DNA from: Timema cristinae | Lineage: Eukaryota; Arthropoda; Insecta; Phasmatodea; Timematidae | NCBI GenBank assembly: GCA_039000515.1 | Contig: JBCFYV010000024.1 | Location: forward strand, 42,233,979 to 42,297,978 | Direction of reading: 5' to 3' | DNA length: 64,000 bases | Shown here: positions 63,903 through 64,000 of the stretch, in pieces | How the letters are laid out: every line of letters starts with the position of its first letter | Numbering within the stretch: the first letter of the stretch is position 1 | Made by a program: the position numbers and the translations under genes | Notes under the pieces: model-generated | Seen by the model: the letters and a program-made list of their open reading frames with translations, nothing else | The model's database searches: none | What the model was told of the DNA's origin: nothing

Positions 63903-64000
63903 TAGCCATCTTGACTCCTTCAACACTGGGCTTCGCTAGTGTCACTGCTGGGTGATGATAGGACTAACCGCAGCGATCCTAGTGGTGAAGGACTCAGGCT
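63903..64000. repeat. Inverted-repeat element at the window edge
   Basis: AGCCATCTTGACTCCTTCAA then CACTGGG faces CCTAGTGGTGAAGGACTCAG then GCT. It is either a small palindromic element or the edge of a MITE cut by the window. Confidence 0.45.

Overview
The window is non-coding DNA from a eukaryote with a large, AT-rich, repeat-packed genome, most likely an arthropod (insect-like). There are no operons and no long ORFs. The clearest host-gene sequence is one exon with proper splice sites. The rest is dominated by tRNA-derived SINEs, with relics of a mariner-type transposase and of non-LTR retrotransposons, a Helitron, TTAA-flanked MITEs, TA-flanked MITEs and hAT-like termini. A short TTAGG-type run (the arthropod telomere unit) occurs inside one MITE. 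The species cannot be named from sequence alone.

Genes. On the + strand, 56547-56664 is an exon of an ABCG-subfamily ABC transporter (Walker A motif, close to ABCG1/4), with a polypyrimidine-AG acceptor and a GTAAGT donor. No other exon of it is recognisable, so much of the window could be its intronic DNA. A second exon-like ORF at 4806-4941 encodes the first half of a MADF-type domain and also ends at a GTAAGT donor. A pair of related ORFs 17 kb apart (32035-32361 minus, 49455-49916 plus) belongs to an uncharacterised repeat of about 0.7 kb. A CpG-dense block at 30825-31135 stands out from the AT-rich surroundings and may be a promoter.

Repeats, named here for this window only. SINE-A has a GGTGACCTGG head, is about 290 bp long and ends in a (TAA)n tail. 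SINE-B has a CGCTTCGGTGGCC head and an A-rich tail. SINE-C has a CGCCTCGGTGGCGTAG head and a (TAA)n tail. All three end in nearly the same 3' module, CGTATAACCCGAACGGGTAG then TAAGACGCGGTGCTA. SINE-D and SINE-E have different tRNA-like heads but share another 3' module, ending GCACGTTAAATACCTCAAAT. Both also occur with alternative 3' ends. SINE-G has a CTCGTGGTATAGTGGTC head. 'Plus' means the tail lies to the right. The two main tails probably mark two partner LINEs.

Layout. 1-5.3 kb: SINEs, an 88-bp minisatellite, a mariner relic and the MADF exon. 6.7-11.8 kb: D and B SINEs, a Helitron inserted in a B SINE, a TA-flanked MITE, and an A SINE inserted in an E SINE. 13.7-15.5 kb: one decayed LINE broken by three SINEs and a TTAA MITE. 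15.8-30.6 kb: SINEs, a 146-bp tandem repeat and an inverted SINE-A pair. 30.8-36.9 kb: CpG block, first copy of the paired ORF repeat, SINEs and a GC-rich MITE. 37.3-39.2 kb: a second LINE relic with a SINE-A inside. 39.7-50.2 kb: sparser SINEs, MITEs and the second paired ORF copy. 50.4-57.3 kb: SINEs, the TTAGG-bearing MITE, a TTAA MITE and the ABCG exon. 57.3-64 kb: a 30-bp-unit minisatellite, a Harbinger-like MITE and a MITE inserted in a SINE. Target-site duplications of 9-14 bp at many SINEs, and several nested insertions, allow relative dating and fix element boundaries.
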